From Chthonomonadaceae bacterium (GTDB lineage: Bacteria; Armatimonadota; Chthonomonadetes; Chthonomonadales; Chthonomonadaceae), in contig JANWZQ010000010.1 in NCBI GenBank assembly GCA_025054835.1, positions 1 to 64,000 of the forward strand: a stretch of DNA of 64,000 bases. Direction: 5' to 3'. Each line of letters opens with the position of its first letter. The first letter of the stretch is position 1. A program made the translations under genes and the position numbers. This document shows, piece after piece, positions 18,203 through 27,248 of the stretch. The notes under the pieces are model-generated. The model ran no database searches. It worked only from the letters and a program-made list of their open reading frames with translations, and was not told where the DNA came from.

Positions 18203-19144
18203 ATGTTGCGTTACGTTGTGCGCCGCGTTCTCTACGCCATCCCCATTCTGTTCGGAGTGTCCCTGATCACCTTTGTGCTCTTCTACGCTACAGTCTCCCC
18301 GGAGCAGATGGCGCGCAGCAAGCTCTCCGCCAGAAACCCGACCCCGGAGCAGATTCAGGACTGGCTCAAGCAGCATGGCTACGATAAGCCCCTGCACGTG
18401 CAGTTCCGCAAGCACATGGCGGAATTGCTGCTCCTGCGCTTCGGGAACTCGGATACTACCGGTGAGCCCATCTGGCAGATGATCCGCAACGGGGTCGGGC
18501 CGTCTGCCGTGGTGGCGTCGCTGTCGTTCTTCGCCCTGCTGATCGTCACCATCAGTCTGGCGCTGGCCGTAGCGTACTACCGTGGCACCTACGTGGACCT
18601 GTGGGGCACGTTCCTGTGCGTGATCTTGATGTCGATCACGGTGCTGGTGTATCTGATCGCAGGGCAATACCTGTTCGGCAAAGTGCTTAAATACGCCCCC
18701 CTTGCGGGCTACCGCCCCGGACTGGACGCGGCGCGCTTTGCCGTACTGCCACTGATTGTAGCGCTCTTCTCGCGCCTGGGGGCCAACGTGCGGTTCTATC
18801 GCACCGTGATGCTGGAGGAGATGCATCAGGACTACGTGCGCACCGCACGGGCCAAAGGGGTCTCGGAACGTGGCGTGCTGTTTCAGCATGTTCTGAAGAA
18901 CGCGGCAACGCCCATCCTGACCTCCGTGGTGCTGGCGATCCCGTTCCTGTTGATGGGTAGCCTGCTCACGGAGTCGTTCTTCGCAATCCCCGGTCTGGGT
19001 ACCATGCTGGTCGACGCGATCACCAATCAGGATTTCGCCGTGGTGCGCGCCATGGTGTTTCTGGGGACGATCCTGTACATCATCGGGGCAATCCTGACGG
19101 ATATCAGCTACACCCTGGTAGATCCCCGGGTGCGTCTGGAGTAG
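18203..19144 (+). CDS. Oligopeptide ABC transporter permease, OppB/DppB type
   Basis: 313 residues. The start ATG directly follows the upstream TAG, with GGAGG a few bases before. It begins MLRYVVRRVLYAIPILFGVS, as DppB/OppB proteins do. Several hydrophobic helices follow, and the ABC permease EAA loop is DYVRTARAKGVSERGVLFQHVLKNA near residue 210. The last helices include LLMGSLLTESFFAIPGLG and VRAMVFLGTILYIIGAILTD. Forms the channel with the next gene's product; paired ATPases are encoded downstream. Confidence 0.93.
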   Translation: MLRYVVRRVLYAIPILFGVSLITFVLFYATVSPEQMARSKLSARNPTPEQIQDWLKQHGYDKPLHVQFRKHMAELLLLRFGNSDTTGEPIWQMIRNGVGPSAVVASLSFFALLIVTISLALAVAYYRGTYVDLWGTFLCVILMSITVLVYLIAGQYLFGKVLKYAPLAGYRPGLDAARFAVLPLIVALFSRLGANVRFYRTVMLEEMHQDYVRTARAKGVSERGVLFQHVLKNAATPILTSVVLAIPFLLMGSLLTESFFAIPGLGTMLVDAITNQDFAVVRAMVFLGTILYIIGAILTDISYTLVDPRVRLE

Positions 19145-19157
19145 GGAGGAGACCGCT

Positions 19158-20153
19158 GTGTTGAGCAATCTCATTCCGGTGCTGGTGGTAGTCCTGATGA
19201 TCTGGACCTACTGCCGGATGCGACAGCAGCCGCTCTGGGCGGAAGCATTCCGGCGGGTGCGGCAGCGGCGCGTGGCCATGGCCTCGGTCGTTGTCATCGG
19301 GATCTACGGCGGTATCGCGTTCCTGGACAGCATCGGCTGGCAGGATGGGCGGAATGAGCCACGCAAGACGATCATTGACCGCCTGTTCCAGAAGCCCAAA
19401 GAGCGCACCTACTCGGCCCCACTGGCCACGGTCACTACCGGGGAGCCCACTCCGCATCCACTCCTCGGGCGGCATCTGCTGGGCACCGACGGCGTGGGCG
19501 AGGACGTGCTCTACCTGACCCTGAAAGGATGCCGGACAGCGATTGTGCTGGGCGGACTGACCTCGCTGATCGCAACGCCTCTGGCCCTGCTGTTTGGCAT
19601 GCTGGCCGGCTATTTCGGCAAACGTGTGGACGACGCCGTGCAGTACCTCTACACCGTGCTGGACTCCATCCCCTCTATTCTGCTGCTGATCTCCCTGCTG
19701 ATGGTTCTGGGACGTGGCCTGGACAAGATGTGCATCGCACTGGGCGTCACCTCCTGGGTGAGTTTGTGCCGCCTGACGCGCGGCGAGACGTTGCGTCACC
19801 GGGAGCGCGAGTATGTGCGTGCGGCCAGAGCGCTGGGCGTCAGCCCTATCCGCATCCTCTACCGGCACATCCTGCCGAACCTGATGCCTCTGGTCATCAT
19901 CTCCGTGACACTGGGCTTCAGCGGCCTGGTGCTGGCGGAGGCCGTGCTCTCGTATCTGCAGCTGGGCGTGGAGCCGGGAGTCGGCAGCTGGGGCAACATG
20001 ATCGACGGTGCGCGCTCGGAACTGGCCCGCGAACCGATCATCTGGTGGAACCTGACTGCAGCCTCCACAGCACTGTTCGTGCTGGTGCTGGCCCTGAACC
20101 TGCTTGGAGACGCCCTCCGCGACGCGATCGACCCGCGTCTGCGTAGCTCCTGA
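19158..20153 (+). CDS. Oligopeptide ABC transporter permease, OppC/DppC type
   Basis: 331 residues, GTG start preceded by GGAGGA at the right spacing. N-terminal helix, then a periplasmic segment with HLLGTDGVGEDVLY, the conserved site in OppC proteins (GTDxxGRDxxS type). Helices follow, and the EAA loop REYVRAARALGVSPIRILYRHI is near residue 220. The end has SYLQLGVEPGVGSWGNMI and NLLGDALRDAIDPRL, both standard for OppC. Fourteen bases after OppB and 30 before the ATPase gene. Confidence 0.93.
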   Translation: MLSNLIPVLVVVLMIWTYCRMRQQPLWAEAFRRVRQRRVAMASVVVIGIYGGIAFLDSIGWQDGRNEPRKTIIDRLFQKPKERTYSAPLATVTTGEPTPHPLLGRHLLGTDGVGEDVLYLTLKGCRTAIVLGGLTSLIATPLALLFGMLAGYFGKRVDDAVQYLYTVLDSIPSILLLISLLMVLGRGLDKMCIALGVTSWVSLCRLTRGETLRHREREYVRAARALGVSPIRILYRHILPNLMPLVIISVTLGFSGLVLAEAVLSYLQLGVEPGVGSWGNMIDGARSELAREPIIWWNLTAASTALFVLVLALNLLGDALRDAIDPRLRSS

Positions 20154-20183
20154 GCGAGCCATCCCCTCCCGGAGATCATACGG

Positions 20184-21233
20184 ATGACAGAACCCTTGCT
20201 ACGCGTGGAAGATCTCAGGACCTACTTTGACACGCCGGCGGGCACAGCCAGGGCTGTGGACGGAGTGAGCTTCTCGATCGCGCCCGGCGAGACCCTCGCG
20301 CTCGTAGGCGAGTCAGGATGCGGCAAGTCCATGACTGCGCTCTCCATCCTGCAACTGGTGCCGGAGCCGGCCGGCTACATCGCGGGCGGACACGTCTACT
20401 TTCAGGGTGTGGACCTGCTGGATTACACATGGGAAGAGATGCGTCGGGTGCGTGGGGCCGATATTGGCATGATCTTTCAGGAGCCAATGACCAGTCTGAA
20501 CCCGGTCTTCACCATTGGATGGCAGCTGATGGAAGCAATGGCCGTTCACGGCAAGGGGCGTGGGCCAGACACACGGCGCCGGGCCGTGGAGTTACTGACC
20601 CGCGTCGGACTGCCGGAACCGGAACGATTGCTGCGCCAGTACCCGCATGAACTCTCCGGCGGTATGCGGCAACGCGTGATGATCGCCATGGCCCTGGCCA
20701 ACAACCCGAAATTGCTGATCGCGGACGAGCCGACCACCGCGCTGGACGTGACCGTGCAGAAGCAGATCCTCGAGCTGATCCGGGAACTACAACAGGACTT
20801 CGGAATGGCTGTGCTGCTGATCACACACGACCTGGGGATCGTGGCCGAGGTGTCCGACACTGTCGCAGTGATGTATGCCGGGCAGATCGTGGAGTACGCG
20901 ACAACGCGCGATCTGTTCCGCGCACCGGCACATCCCTACACCCGGGCTCTGTTTGCCAGTCGCCCTTCACGCGACCAGCGCGGGCGCGATCTGATAACCA
21001 TCGAGGGGATTGTGCCTCAGGCAACCGCATGGCCCCCTGCCTGTCGTTTTGCGCCACGATGCCCTGAGCGCTGGCCGGCCTGCGAGAATGTGGCTCCTGT
21101 CTATCAGAAGCTGGCATCACCCGGTGAAGACCAGACAGGTCCGGCAGAACGTGGTGTGCGGTGCCACCTGTATCATCCGGAACTGGCCCGTACACGCCCG
21201 GAACAGCCGGCAACGCTCGAGGTGCACCCATGA
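20184..21233 (+). CDS. Oligopeptide ABC transporter ATPase, OppD type
   Basis: 349 residues. Walker [14 protein letters not shown] near residue 42, Q-loop [13 protein letters not shown], signature [15 protein letters not shown], Walker [15 protein letters not shown], switch His in [13 protein letters not shown]. The C-terminal 100 residues are the Oligo_HPY domain with the Cys-containing stretch [14 protein letters not shown] and a later RGVRCHL; in several OppD proteins such cysteines bind an FeS cluster. Preceded by GGAG. The stop overlaps the next start (ATGA). Confidence 0.94.
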   Translation: MTEPLLRVEDLRTYFDTPAGTARAVDGVSFSIAPGETLALVGESGCGKSMTALSILQLVPEPAGYIAGGHVYFQGVDLLDYTWEEMRRVRGADIGMIFQEPMTSLNPVFTIGWQLMEAMAVHGKGRGPDTRRRAVELLTRVGLPEPERLLRQYPHELSGGMRQRVMIAMALANNPKLLIADEPTTALDVTVQKQILELIRELQQDFGMAVLLITHDLGIVAEVSDTVAVMYAGQIVEYATTRDLFRAPAHPYTRALFASRPSRDQRGRDLITIEGIVPQATAWPPACRFAPRCPERWPACENVAPVYQKLASPGEDQTGPAERGVRCHLYHPELARTRPEQPATLEVHP

Positions 21234-22036
21234 CAGCAACGCCACTGATCTCCGTACGGAATCTGGTGAAAGAGTTCCCTGTGCGCCGGGGGCTGTTCAC
21301 GAAGCGGCAGGTCAAAGTCGCGGTAGACGGCGTGAGCTTTGACATCCAGCAGGGCACCACATTCGCCCTGGTCGGTGAGAGTGGCTCTGGCAAAACCACC
21401 GTCGGGCTGATGGTGCTGGACCTGCTCCCCCCTACACGGGGAGAGGTGCTCTACGCGGGAGAGCCGATCCATGCCCGCAAGGGCCGGGAGCGTCTGGCCC
21501 TGCGCCGGCAGATGCAGGTGGTGTTCCAGGATCCCTACGCGTCCCTCAACGCGCGCATGACCGTGGCGGAGGCCCTCACCGAGGGCATGATGATCCACCG
21601 GATCGGCGCCAGCGCCCGGGAACGACGCGAGCGCGCGGCCGAACTGCTCCGGCAGGTCAATCTGCCCCCGGAGGCACTGGACCGTTACCCGCACGAGTTC
21701 AGTGGCGGGCAACGCCAGCGGATCGCGATCGCCCGCGCGCTCTCTGTGGAGCCCGGTTTCATCGTGCTGGATGAGCCCACCAGCGCGCTGGACGTCTCGG
21801 TGCAGAGTCAGGTGCTGAACCTGCTGCGCCAGCTACAACAGGACCTTGGCCTGACCTACCTGTTCATCACGCACAACCTGGATGTGGTGGGCTATATGGC
21901 GGACGAGGTCGCTGTGATGGAGCGCGGACGGATTGTGGAACGCGGCACGGTAGACGAGATTTTCGACAATCCGCAACAGGAATACACCCGACGTCTGCTG
22001 GCCGCAGTCCCTTCCGTGGAGGCAGCGCTACGATAG
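21230..22036 (+). CDS. Oligopeptide ABC transporter ATPase, OppF type
   Basis: 268 residues from ATG 21230, which overlaps the OppD stop by four bases, a sign of translational coupling. Walker A GESGSGKTTVGLM, Q-loop VVFQDPYASLNARM, signature FSGGQRQRIAIARAL, Walker B FIVLDEPTSALDVS, switch LFITHNLDVVGYMAD. It is shorter than typical OppF (about 320) because the C-terminal Oligo_HPY extension is missing; it ends shortly after PQQEYTRRLLAAVPS. Last gene of the operon, only eight bases from the convergent trxB end, with no terminator between. Confidence 0.93.
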   Translation: MTATPLISVRNLVKEFPVRRGLFTKRQVKVAVDGVSFDIQQGTTFALVGESGSGKTTVGLMVLDLLPPTRGEVLYAGEPIHARKGRERLALRRQMQVVFQDPYASLNARMTVAEALTEGMMIHRIGASARERRERAAELLRQVNLPPEALDRYPHEFSGGQRQRIAIARALSVEPGFIVLDEPTSALDVSVQSQVLNLLRQLQQDLGLTYLFITHNLDVVGYMADEVAVMERGRIVERGTVDEIFDNPQQEYTRRLLAAVPSVEAALR

Positions 22037-22044
22037 CGCACGAA

Positions 22045-23037
22045 CTACCAGTCTGGCGCGGAGTCAGGCATACTGTCTCCCTCCGCTTCCAGCAACCGTT
22101 CGGCCTGAATGGCGGCCATGCAACCGGATCCGGCCGCAGTGACAGCCTGCCGGTACTCACTGTCCTGCACGTCGCCGGCGGCAAACACCGCGTAGCGTGA
22201 GGTGCGCACATCGTGATGTGTGACGATGTAACCCGTCGGGTCGAGTTGCAACTGCCCGACGAAGAGATCCGTGTTGGGCTTGTGCCCGATGGCGACGAAC
22301 AGGCCTTCAACGGCGAGCTCCCGGGTCTCACCGGTTTTCACATCACGCAGGGTCAGACCGGTTACTCGCTTCTGCGCCGGGTCGTGCACTTTCTCCACCA
22401 CAGAGTTCCAGACGAATGTGATTTTCGGATTGCGGAAAGCACGGTCCTGCATGATCTTGGAAGCACGGAGGGCGTCACGCCGATGGATCACGTGCACCCG
22501 GGTACAGTGATTGGTCAGGTAGATGGCCTCCTCCATGGCAGTATCGCCCCCACCAACTACCGCGACCTCCTTGCCGCGGAAAAAGAAGCCATCGCAGGTG
22601 GCACAGGCCGAAATACCCGCGCCCCCGAGCCCCCCTTCCCAGACCGGTCGCTCCTCGGGCAGTCCGAGCCACCTGGCCGAAGCCCCCGTCGCGATGATCA
22701 GCGCCCGCGCTTGATACACCTGCTCGTTCACCCAGACCCGGAAGGGTCGCTCCGAAAGATCCACGCGAGTGGCCAGATCCTCTACGATCTCGGTACCGAA
22801 GCGGAGCACCTGCTGGCGCATCCGATGCATGAGCTCGGGCCCCTGAATGCCGTGTTCGAACCCCGGGTAGTTCTCCACATCGGTTGTGATCATCAATTGC
22901 CCGCCGGCGCCCAGCAGCTCCTGCCCGCGTCCAACGCCCCCATCGATCAACAGCGGGCGCAGGTTCGCCCGGGCTGCGTACAGCGCAGCCGTGTACCCGG
23001 CAGGCCCGGAACCGAGGATGATCAACCTGTGCACCAT
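22045..23037 (-). CDS. trxB: Thioredoxin-disulfide reductase
   Basis: 330 residues from ATG 23037 (AGGAAAGG upstream); longer in-frame starts would include its own promoter. FAD motif GSGPAGYTAALYAARA at the N-terminus, redox-active ACATCDG near residue 145, NADPH motif VVGGGDTAMEEA, HRRDALRASKIMQ, and FAD end motif AVFAAGDVQDSEYRQ. It transfers electrons from NADPH to thioredoxin. No thioredoxin gene is next to it. Confidence 0.96.
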   Translation of the reverse strand: MVHRLIILGSGPAGYTAALYAARANLRPLLIDGGVGRGQELLGAGGQLMITTDVENYPGFEHGIQGPELMHRMRQQVLRFGTEIVEDLATRVDLSERPFRVWVNEQVYQARALIIATGASARWLGLPEERPVWEGGLGGAGISACATCDGFFFRGKEVAVVGGGDTAMEEAIYLTNHCTRVHVIHRRDALRASKIMQDRAFRNPKITFVWNSVVEKVHDPAQKRVTGLTLRDVKTGETRELAVEGLFVAIGHKPNTDLFVGQLQLDPTGYIVTHHDVRTSRYAVFAAGDVQDSEYRQAVTAAGSGCMAAIQAERLLEAEGDSMPDSAPDW

Positions 23038-23127
23038 GACACTCTGACCTTTCCTGTACCCCGGCACAGAACAGAACCGGTGGTGATTTTCGAGAGCGAT
23101 GTCCGGAAAACCGGAGCACCCGCCGGC

Positions 23128-23156
23128 ATTATATCCCCTGCCCTCGTCGGCGTCAA
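23128..23156 (-). promoter_or_regulatory. Sigma-70 promoter of trxB
   Basis: On the minus strand: -35 TTGACG (23151-23156), a 17-base spacer and a perfect -10 TATAAT (23128-23133). Expected start near 23121, giving a leader of about 84 bases. Confidence 0.8.
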
Positions 23157-23214
23157 GATTAACGGACGGGCGGGCCGGCAGCAAAATTTTTTTCAAAAAA
23201 TCTCCGCAAACCTC

Positions 23215-23243
23215 TTGTCAAATCTGGCTAACATTGTTATAAT
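23215..23243 (+). promoter_or_regulatory. Strong sigma-70 promoter of an unassigned RNA
   Basis: -35 TTGTCA (23215-23220), exactly 17 bases, then TATAAT (23238-23243). An A/T block (ATTTTTTTCAAAAAA, 23187-23201) sits upstream where an UP element could be. Start expected near 23250. Confidence 0.8.
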
Positions 23244-23249
23244 GAGAGC

Positions 23250-23504
23250 GACAGAACGAACTGGAACCACGCAGGAGTTGAGTGCGATAGCTCTGTGTGG
23301 AGTTCTGCAGAGTCTAGTCAGATTGTACACGGGCGCAGAGGCGTATCACAGGCAGAATTTACAGGCGTGCTACACCGACGCGGGGGGGCGTTTGGGTAGC
23401 CGTTGCCTTCCAGACCGGGGTGGCAAACAGGGAGATCGCACCGGTCTGTGAAGGTGGTCCGGGGAGGGCGACTTTCGGGGGGATGGTCGCCCTCCTCAAT
23501 TATT
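23250..23504 (+). ncRNA. Unassigned structured RNA or long structured leader
   Basis: About 250 bases start at a near-consensus promoter, contain no credible reading frame and end in a terminator-like hairpin. Visible helices: CCTTC+CAGACCGG (about 23417-23430) pairs with CCGGTCTG plus GAAGG after one bulged T (13 pairs), and CTCTG/CAGAG near 23290-23315. I could not match it to tmRNA, RNase P RNA, SRP RNA, T-box or cobalamin elements; 6S RNA or a new class remain possible. It could also be a transcription-attenuating leader of the Gfo/Idh gene at 23608. Confidence 0.5.
23463..23504 (+). terminator. Terminator-like hairpin of the unassigned RNA
   Basis: A perfect 10-pair stem GGAGGGCGAC / GTCGCCCTCC (23463-23472 with 23486-23495) around a 13-base loop is followed by TCAATTATT. 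The U tract is weak, so termination may be partial. Confidence 0.55.
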
Positions 23505-23607
23505 GTCGCCTCCGCAAAATGATGCAACAACTCCAGGCCACGTTTCCTCTTTAATCCTGAGAATTCTTCTGCATCGACTGCTTATTGTCACCACAGAAAG
23601 GTACCCT

Positions 23608-24984
23608 ATGGAGCCAGAAAAGCCTTCTCTGACCTCGCGACGACAGTTTCTCGCCCGAACCGGAGGGGCAGCAGCTTCCGTGCTCGCGGGAGTATCCCTG
23701 CCAGCTGTCCACGCGCAGGGCAGCAGTCTGATCCGGGTCGCGCTCATCGGTTGCGGTGGGCGCGGCAGCGGCGCGGCATACAACGCCCTGTCGACCAAAG
23801 GCGGGCCGATCCAGCTGGTCGCCATGGCCGATGCCTACGAAGACCGGCTCAAGAGCAGTTACCTGGGCCTGAGTAACGCGCTCAAAGACAAGGTAGACGT
23901 GCCGGAAGATCGCCGCTTCGTGGGCTTTGACGCCTACAAGCATGCCATGGACTGCCTGAAGCCCGGTGACGTAGCCATCTTCGCCACGCCCCCTGCGTTT
24001 CGCTGGGTGCACTTCCAGTACGCTTTGCAGAAGGGCCTGCACGTGTTCATGGAAAAGCCTGTTACTGTCGACGGCCCTACCAGCAAACGGATGCTGCAGA
24101 TGGCCGAAGAGGCTACCGCAAAGAACCTGAAAGTCGGGGTGGGCCTGATGTCCCGGCATGCCCGCAACCTGCAGGAATTGCAACAGCGTGTTCAGAATGG
24201 CGAGCTGGGAGAGATCCTGCTCATGCGTGGCTACCGGATGCACGGGCCTGTTGCGTTCTTTGAGTCCCGTCCCAAACCCCCCAATATCAGCGAGCTGGAG
24301 TACCAAGTGCGGCGCTTCCATAGCTTCCTCTGGGCCAGCGGCGGCGCGTTCAGCGACTTCTACATTCACATCATCGACCACCTGTGCTGGATGAAAAACG
24401 CCTGGCCAGTCAAAGCACAGGCTCTCGGGGGACGACACTACAAAACGGCACCCGACGGTACTCCGTTCGTGGACCAGAACTTCGACACCTACTCCGTGGA
24501 GTACGTCTTCGCGGACGGCACCCGTCTCCTCTTCAACGGAAGGTGCATCAACGGCGCCGAAGGGATCTACTCGAGCTACCTGCACGGCACAAAAGGCTTT
24601 GCCATCGCTTCCCGCTCTAACGACTGCGGCGGTCCGTCGGCCATCTATCGCGGGCAGGACGCTACCGGTATGCCCCTCTGGCAGTCGCGGGACAACAGTA
24701 ACCCGTATCAGAATGAGTGGGACGCGCTTATCAGCGCAATCCGCAACAACAAACCCTTCAACGAGCTGAAACGCGGCGTGGAGGCGAGCGTGGTCACCAG
24801 CATGGGACGGATGGCGGCGCACACTGGCCGGGAAATCACTTACGAGCAGATGCTCAACTGCCCGCATGAGTTCGCTCCCGGCCTGGACAGGCTTACTGCA
24901 GACAGTCCGGCTCCACTGCAGGCCGACGCGCAGGGGCGCTATCCCGTGCCAAAGCCGGGTATTCTCACTGACCGGGAGTACTGA
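23608..24984 (+). CDS. Tat-exported Gfo/Idh/MocA-family oxidoreductase
   Basis: 458 residues from ATG 23608 (GAAAGG upstream). Twin-arginine signal SRRQFLARTGGAAASVLAGV. Rossmann motif VALIGCGGRGSGAAYNAL follows, with MADAYEDR, and the family signature GLHVFMEKPVTVDGPTSKRML, where EKP carries the catalytic Lys. The C-terminal half is the Gfo/Idh dimerisation sheet domain (GGAFSDFYIHIIDHLCWMKN). Exported members of this family often oxidise sugars at C3; the DUF1080 hydrolase at 57699 and the oxidoreductase at 63786 fit such a pathway. The region 23505-23607 holds only its leader. Confidence 0.88.
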   Translation: MEPEKPSLTSRRQFLARTGGAAASVLAGVSLPAVHAQGSSLIRVALIGCGGRGSGAAYNALSTKGGPIQLVAMADAYEDRLKSSYLGLSNALKDKVDVPEDRRFVGFDAYKHAMDCLKPGDVAIFATPPAFRWVHFQYALQKGLHVFMEKPVTVDGPTSKRMLQMAEEATAKNLKVGVGLMSRHARNLQELQQRVQNGELGEILLMRGYRMHGPVAFFESRPKPPNISELEYQVRRFHSFLWASGGAFSDFYIHIIDHLCWMKNAWPVKAQALGGRHYKTAPDGTPFVDQNFDTYSVEYVFADGTRLLFNGRCINGAEGIYSSYLHGTKGFAIASRSNDCGGPSAIYRGQDATGMPLWQSRDNSNPYQNEWDALISAIRNNKPFNELKRGVEASVVTSMGRMAAHTGREITYEQMLNCPHEFAPGLDRLTADSPAPLQADAQGRYPVPKPGILTDREY

Positions 24985-25090
24985 CCCGAACGCGACGCCC
25001 GCAAATTCTCGAAGTACGCGCTGCATCCCTGATAACGCAACCCCGGCTCAGAATGGCGGTATGCGCAGGGATGCAGGCCAGGGAGAAACG

Positions 25091-25966
25091 ATGACCTGTA
25101 ACACACAACGATCGCAGGAGCGCGCTGCCGGAAGTCTCGCAGGGGGTATCCGGAAAATCCAGAAGGCAGGGAGCATTCTGATCTGCCTCGGAATGCTCCC
25201 CGCAGGGGCACAGCAGGCGGCTGCACCGAACGCAAAGATGGCCCCCTTCGTGGAGCAACTGCCGGGATCTCTGGTCAAAATCCAGATGATGCCCGTGCCG
25301 GGAGGGACCATCACCATTCGCAATCGAACCGTGAGCGTGCAACCATTCTACATGGCGCGTACCGAGACCCCGTGGGAAGCGTTCGATGTGTTTACCGATA
25401 GCGGCCCTCCTTCTCCTGCCTACGACCAGACGGAATTCCCTCCGGACGCGATCGCACGCCCCAGCAAGAGTTACATCCTGCCCGATCTGGGGTGGGGCCA
25501 CAGAGGATACCCGGTGATCAACGTCAGCTTCCTGTCCGCGCAGATGTTCTGCCGATGGCTTTCCTCGGTCACTGGCAAGAAGTATCGCCTGCCCACGGAG
25601 GCAGAGTGGGAGCTGGCCTGTCGCGCTGGCAAGAACGGGCCATGGAAGATCGACCGTGCCACTCTGGAGAAGAGCGCCTGGCACGCCGGCAATAGCGATA
25701 AGATGAGCCATCCAGTCGGCAAAAAACAACCCAACCGATATGGATTGCATGACATGCTCGGCAACGTGGGCGAATGGGCGACAGATCTGGATGGCAACCC
25801 CATTCTCTGCGGGGGCACGTTTCTGGACGGGCCAGCCAACATCGCACCTACCACGCGTCGGCGCCAGACCCCGAAGTGGCAGGAGACCGATCCACAGTTC
25901 CCCAAGAGCCGGTGGTGGCTGGCCGACGGCAAGTTCGTGGGCTTCCGGGTGGTGTGCGAGCCCTGA
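25091..25966 (+). CDS. Secreted formylglycine-generating-enzyme-like (SUMF1) domain protein
   Basis: 291 residues from ATG 25091 (GGGAGA upstream). Hydrophobic export segment around SILICLGMLPAGAQQA. FGE-sulfatase fold: VPGGTITIRNRTVSVQPFYM, ETPWEAFDVF, YPVINVSFLSAQMFCRWL, RLPTEAEWELACRAG, PNRYGLHDMLGNVGEWATD and a final GFRVVCEP. The classic RGGSW is replaced by CGGTFLD and the two active cysteines of true FGE are not evident, so this is more likely one of the many non-sulfatase family members. Follows the Gfo/Idh gene by 106 bases; its stop lies back to back with the convergent thioesterase. Confidence 0.82.
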   Translation: MTCNTQRSQERAAGSLAGGIRKIQKAGSILICLGMLPAGAQQAAAPNAKMAPFVEQLPGSLVKIQMMPVPGGTITIRNRTVSVQPFYMARTETPWEAFDVFTDSGPPSPAYDQTEFPPDAIARPSKSYILPDLGWGHRGYPVINVSFLSAQMFCRWLSSVTGKKYRLPTEAEWELACRAGKNGPWKIDRATLEKSAWHAGNSDKMSHPVGKKQPNRYGLHDMLGNVGEWATDLDGNPILCGGTFLDGPANIAPTTRRRQTPKWQETDPQFPKSRWWLADGKFVGFRVVCEP

Positions 25967-26425
25967 TCACTCCTGCGCCCCGCCCGCGCACACTCCGGGC
26001 GCAAACCGTTGCAGCAAATCGGGTGGAAACGTGCGCGGGCGCCCGTCCGGACCAACCAGCACCTGCAGAGTCTCTCCTTCCGCCAGCAACGTGGCCTCTC
26101 GCGTCACCCGGTAGCCCATTCGCAGGGTGCGGCGCGTGTGCTCTACCACATGCACCGTCACCGTGACCTCCTCATCATAACGAGCCGGGGCACGATACCG
26201 GCAGCGCGCCTCGACCACAGGCAGGAAGTATCCCGCATCTTCCATGGCCTGGTAGTCGATACCCCGCACCCGGCAGAACTCGGCGCGCGCCGCCTCGAAC
26301 CAGACGAAATAGACAGCATGGTGCGCCACACGCATCTGATCGGTCTCCGCATAGCGCACCCGCAGATGCACCTGCACTGCGGTGTCCGGTTGCTCTTCCT
26401 GATGATCAACCTGGCGTCGGATCAT
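25967..26425 (-). CDS. Acyl-CoA thioesterase, YbgC/4-hydroxybenzoyl-CoA type
   Basis: 152 residues from ATG 26425. Hotdog fold with the family motif RVRYAETDQMRVAHHAVYFVWFEAAR (catalytic Asp in ETDQM), EFCRVRGIDYQAMEDAG, LPVVEARCRYRAPARYDEEV and GETLQVLVGPDGRPR. Length fits the family. The ribosome binding site is weak. It follows the amidase on the same strand with a 13-base gap. Confidence 0.88.
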   Translation of the reverse strand: MIRRQVDHQEEQPDTAVQVHLRVRYAETDQMRVAHHAVYFVWFEAARAEFCRVRGIDYQAMEDAGYFLPVVEARCRYRAPARYDEEVTVTVHVVEHTRRTLRMGYRVTREATLLAEGETLQVLVGPDGRPRTFPPDLLQRFAPGVCAGGAQE

Positions 26426-26438
26426 GTATCGCGCAGCG

Positions 26439-27152
26439 TTACGAAACTTTCTCCTGTCTCCGGGGCAGATCTCGCTCCAGATCCGCAGGACCGTCCGGAC
26501 CGTTCGCCCCCCGATACTCCGGCAGCAGAGCCTCGATCGCCTCAGCATCGGGTGCCACAGTGGCCATCTCCTGCCAGTCACCGATTGCAATCCCCGGGGG
26601 TGTCTCCTGCTGAAGCCGTTGCACCTCCTGCGCGACCGATCTCCGGACTGCAGGCATCTGCAGACTGGCGCAGAAGGGCTTGCCCGGATCGTGATCGGAG
26701 TGTTGCGACAGCACCGGATACCGCCGGCCCGTATCTGGATGCACGAACGTGCCCTGCGGATCCAGACGGTAGCGCGCACAGAGCCGGGCCACCGCGTCCA
26801 CCAGCGCGCGCCACTGCCGCTCCGTCAGGTATGCGCGCACCACAGCCTCCGCAGGGGCCGGTGTCGCCCCCGACGGCACATACCCGGGCAGACCAATGCA
26901 GACGATGCCGAGCGTGCACCGGTTCATCCCCTCCGCCTTGCAGTGCGCCCCCATCACGTTGTCCGGACGGCCGCGCTGGATCACCCCATCCAGATCCGGG
27001 CGGTACGCCTGTCTCCCGGTCCGAACCCCGTTGAGAATGACCCGGTGGTACCCGATGCCAGACCATCCCTGCGCCCGATGCCACTGATCGATCTGTGCCG
27101 CGTCCCCGAAACGAGACGCGGACAGGTGCAACACGATCCCGCGCGGTGTCAT
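26439..27152 (-). CDS. N-acetylmuramoyl-L-alanine amidase (Amidase_2/PGRP-like)
   Basis: 237 residues from ATG 27152; an ATG eight codons upstream is possible. Zinc-amidase features: RGIVLHLSAS with the first His ligand, IDQWHRAQGWSGIGYHRVIL, NVMGAHCKAEGMNRCTLGIV, LTERQWRALVDAVARL, and the second ligand region LSQHSDHDPGKPFC. No signal peptide, as in many phage-type cell wall amidases, but no other phage genes are near. The C-terminal 50 residues are extra and acidic. Confidence 0.87.
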   Translation of the reverse strand: MTPRGIVLHLSASRFGDAAQIDQWHRAQGWSGIGYHRVILNGVRTGRQAYRPDLDGVIQRGRPDNVMGAHCKAEGMNRCTLGIVCIGLPGYVPSGATPAPAEAVVRAYLTERQWRALVDAVARLCARYRLDPQGTFVHPDTGRRYPVLSQHSDHDPGKPFCASLQMPAVRRSVAQEVQRLQQETPPGIAIGDWQEMATVAPDAEAIEALLPEYRGANGPDGPADLERDLPRRQEKVS

Positions 27153-27248
27153 ACGGTCACTCCTTTGCCACAACACTCTCGAAGGCTTCCATACTCCCCA
27201 TCACGGCTGTCGGGCCGGCAGACAGGCGCCATGACACACACCGGTAAA

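Noticed and set aside
23400-23470. T-box or cobalamin riboswitch upstream of the Gfo/Idh gene
   Set aside because: GGGGTGGCAAAC and CAGGGAGATCGCACC only loosely resemble the T-box motif and B12 box; the other conserved parts are missing.
25091-25966. A sulfatase-maturing formylglycine-generating enzyme
   Set aside because: The active-site cysteines and RGGSW are not conserved and no sulfatase gene is in the window.
26439-27152. Prophage remnant indicated by the phage-type amidase
   Set aside because: No integrase, terminase, holin, structural gene or attachment repeat is nearby.
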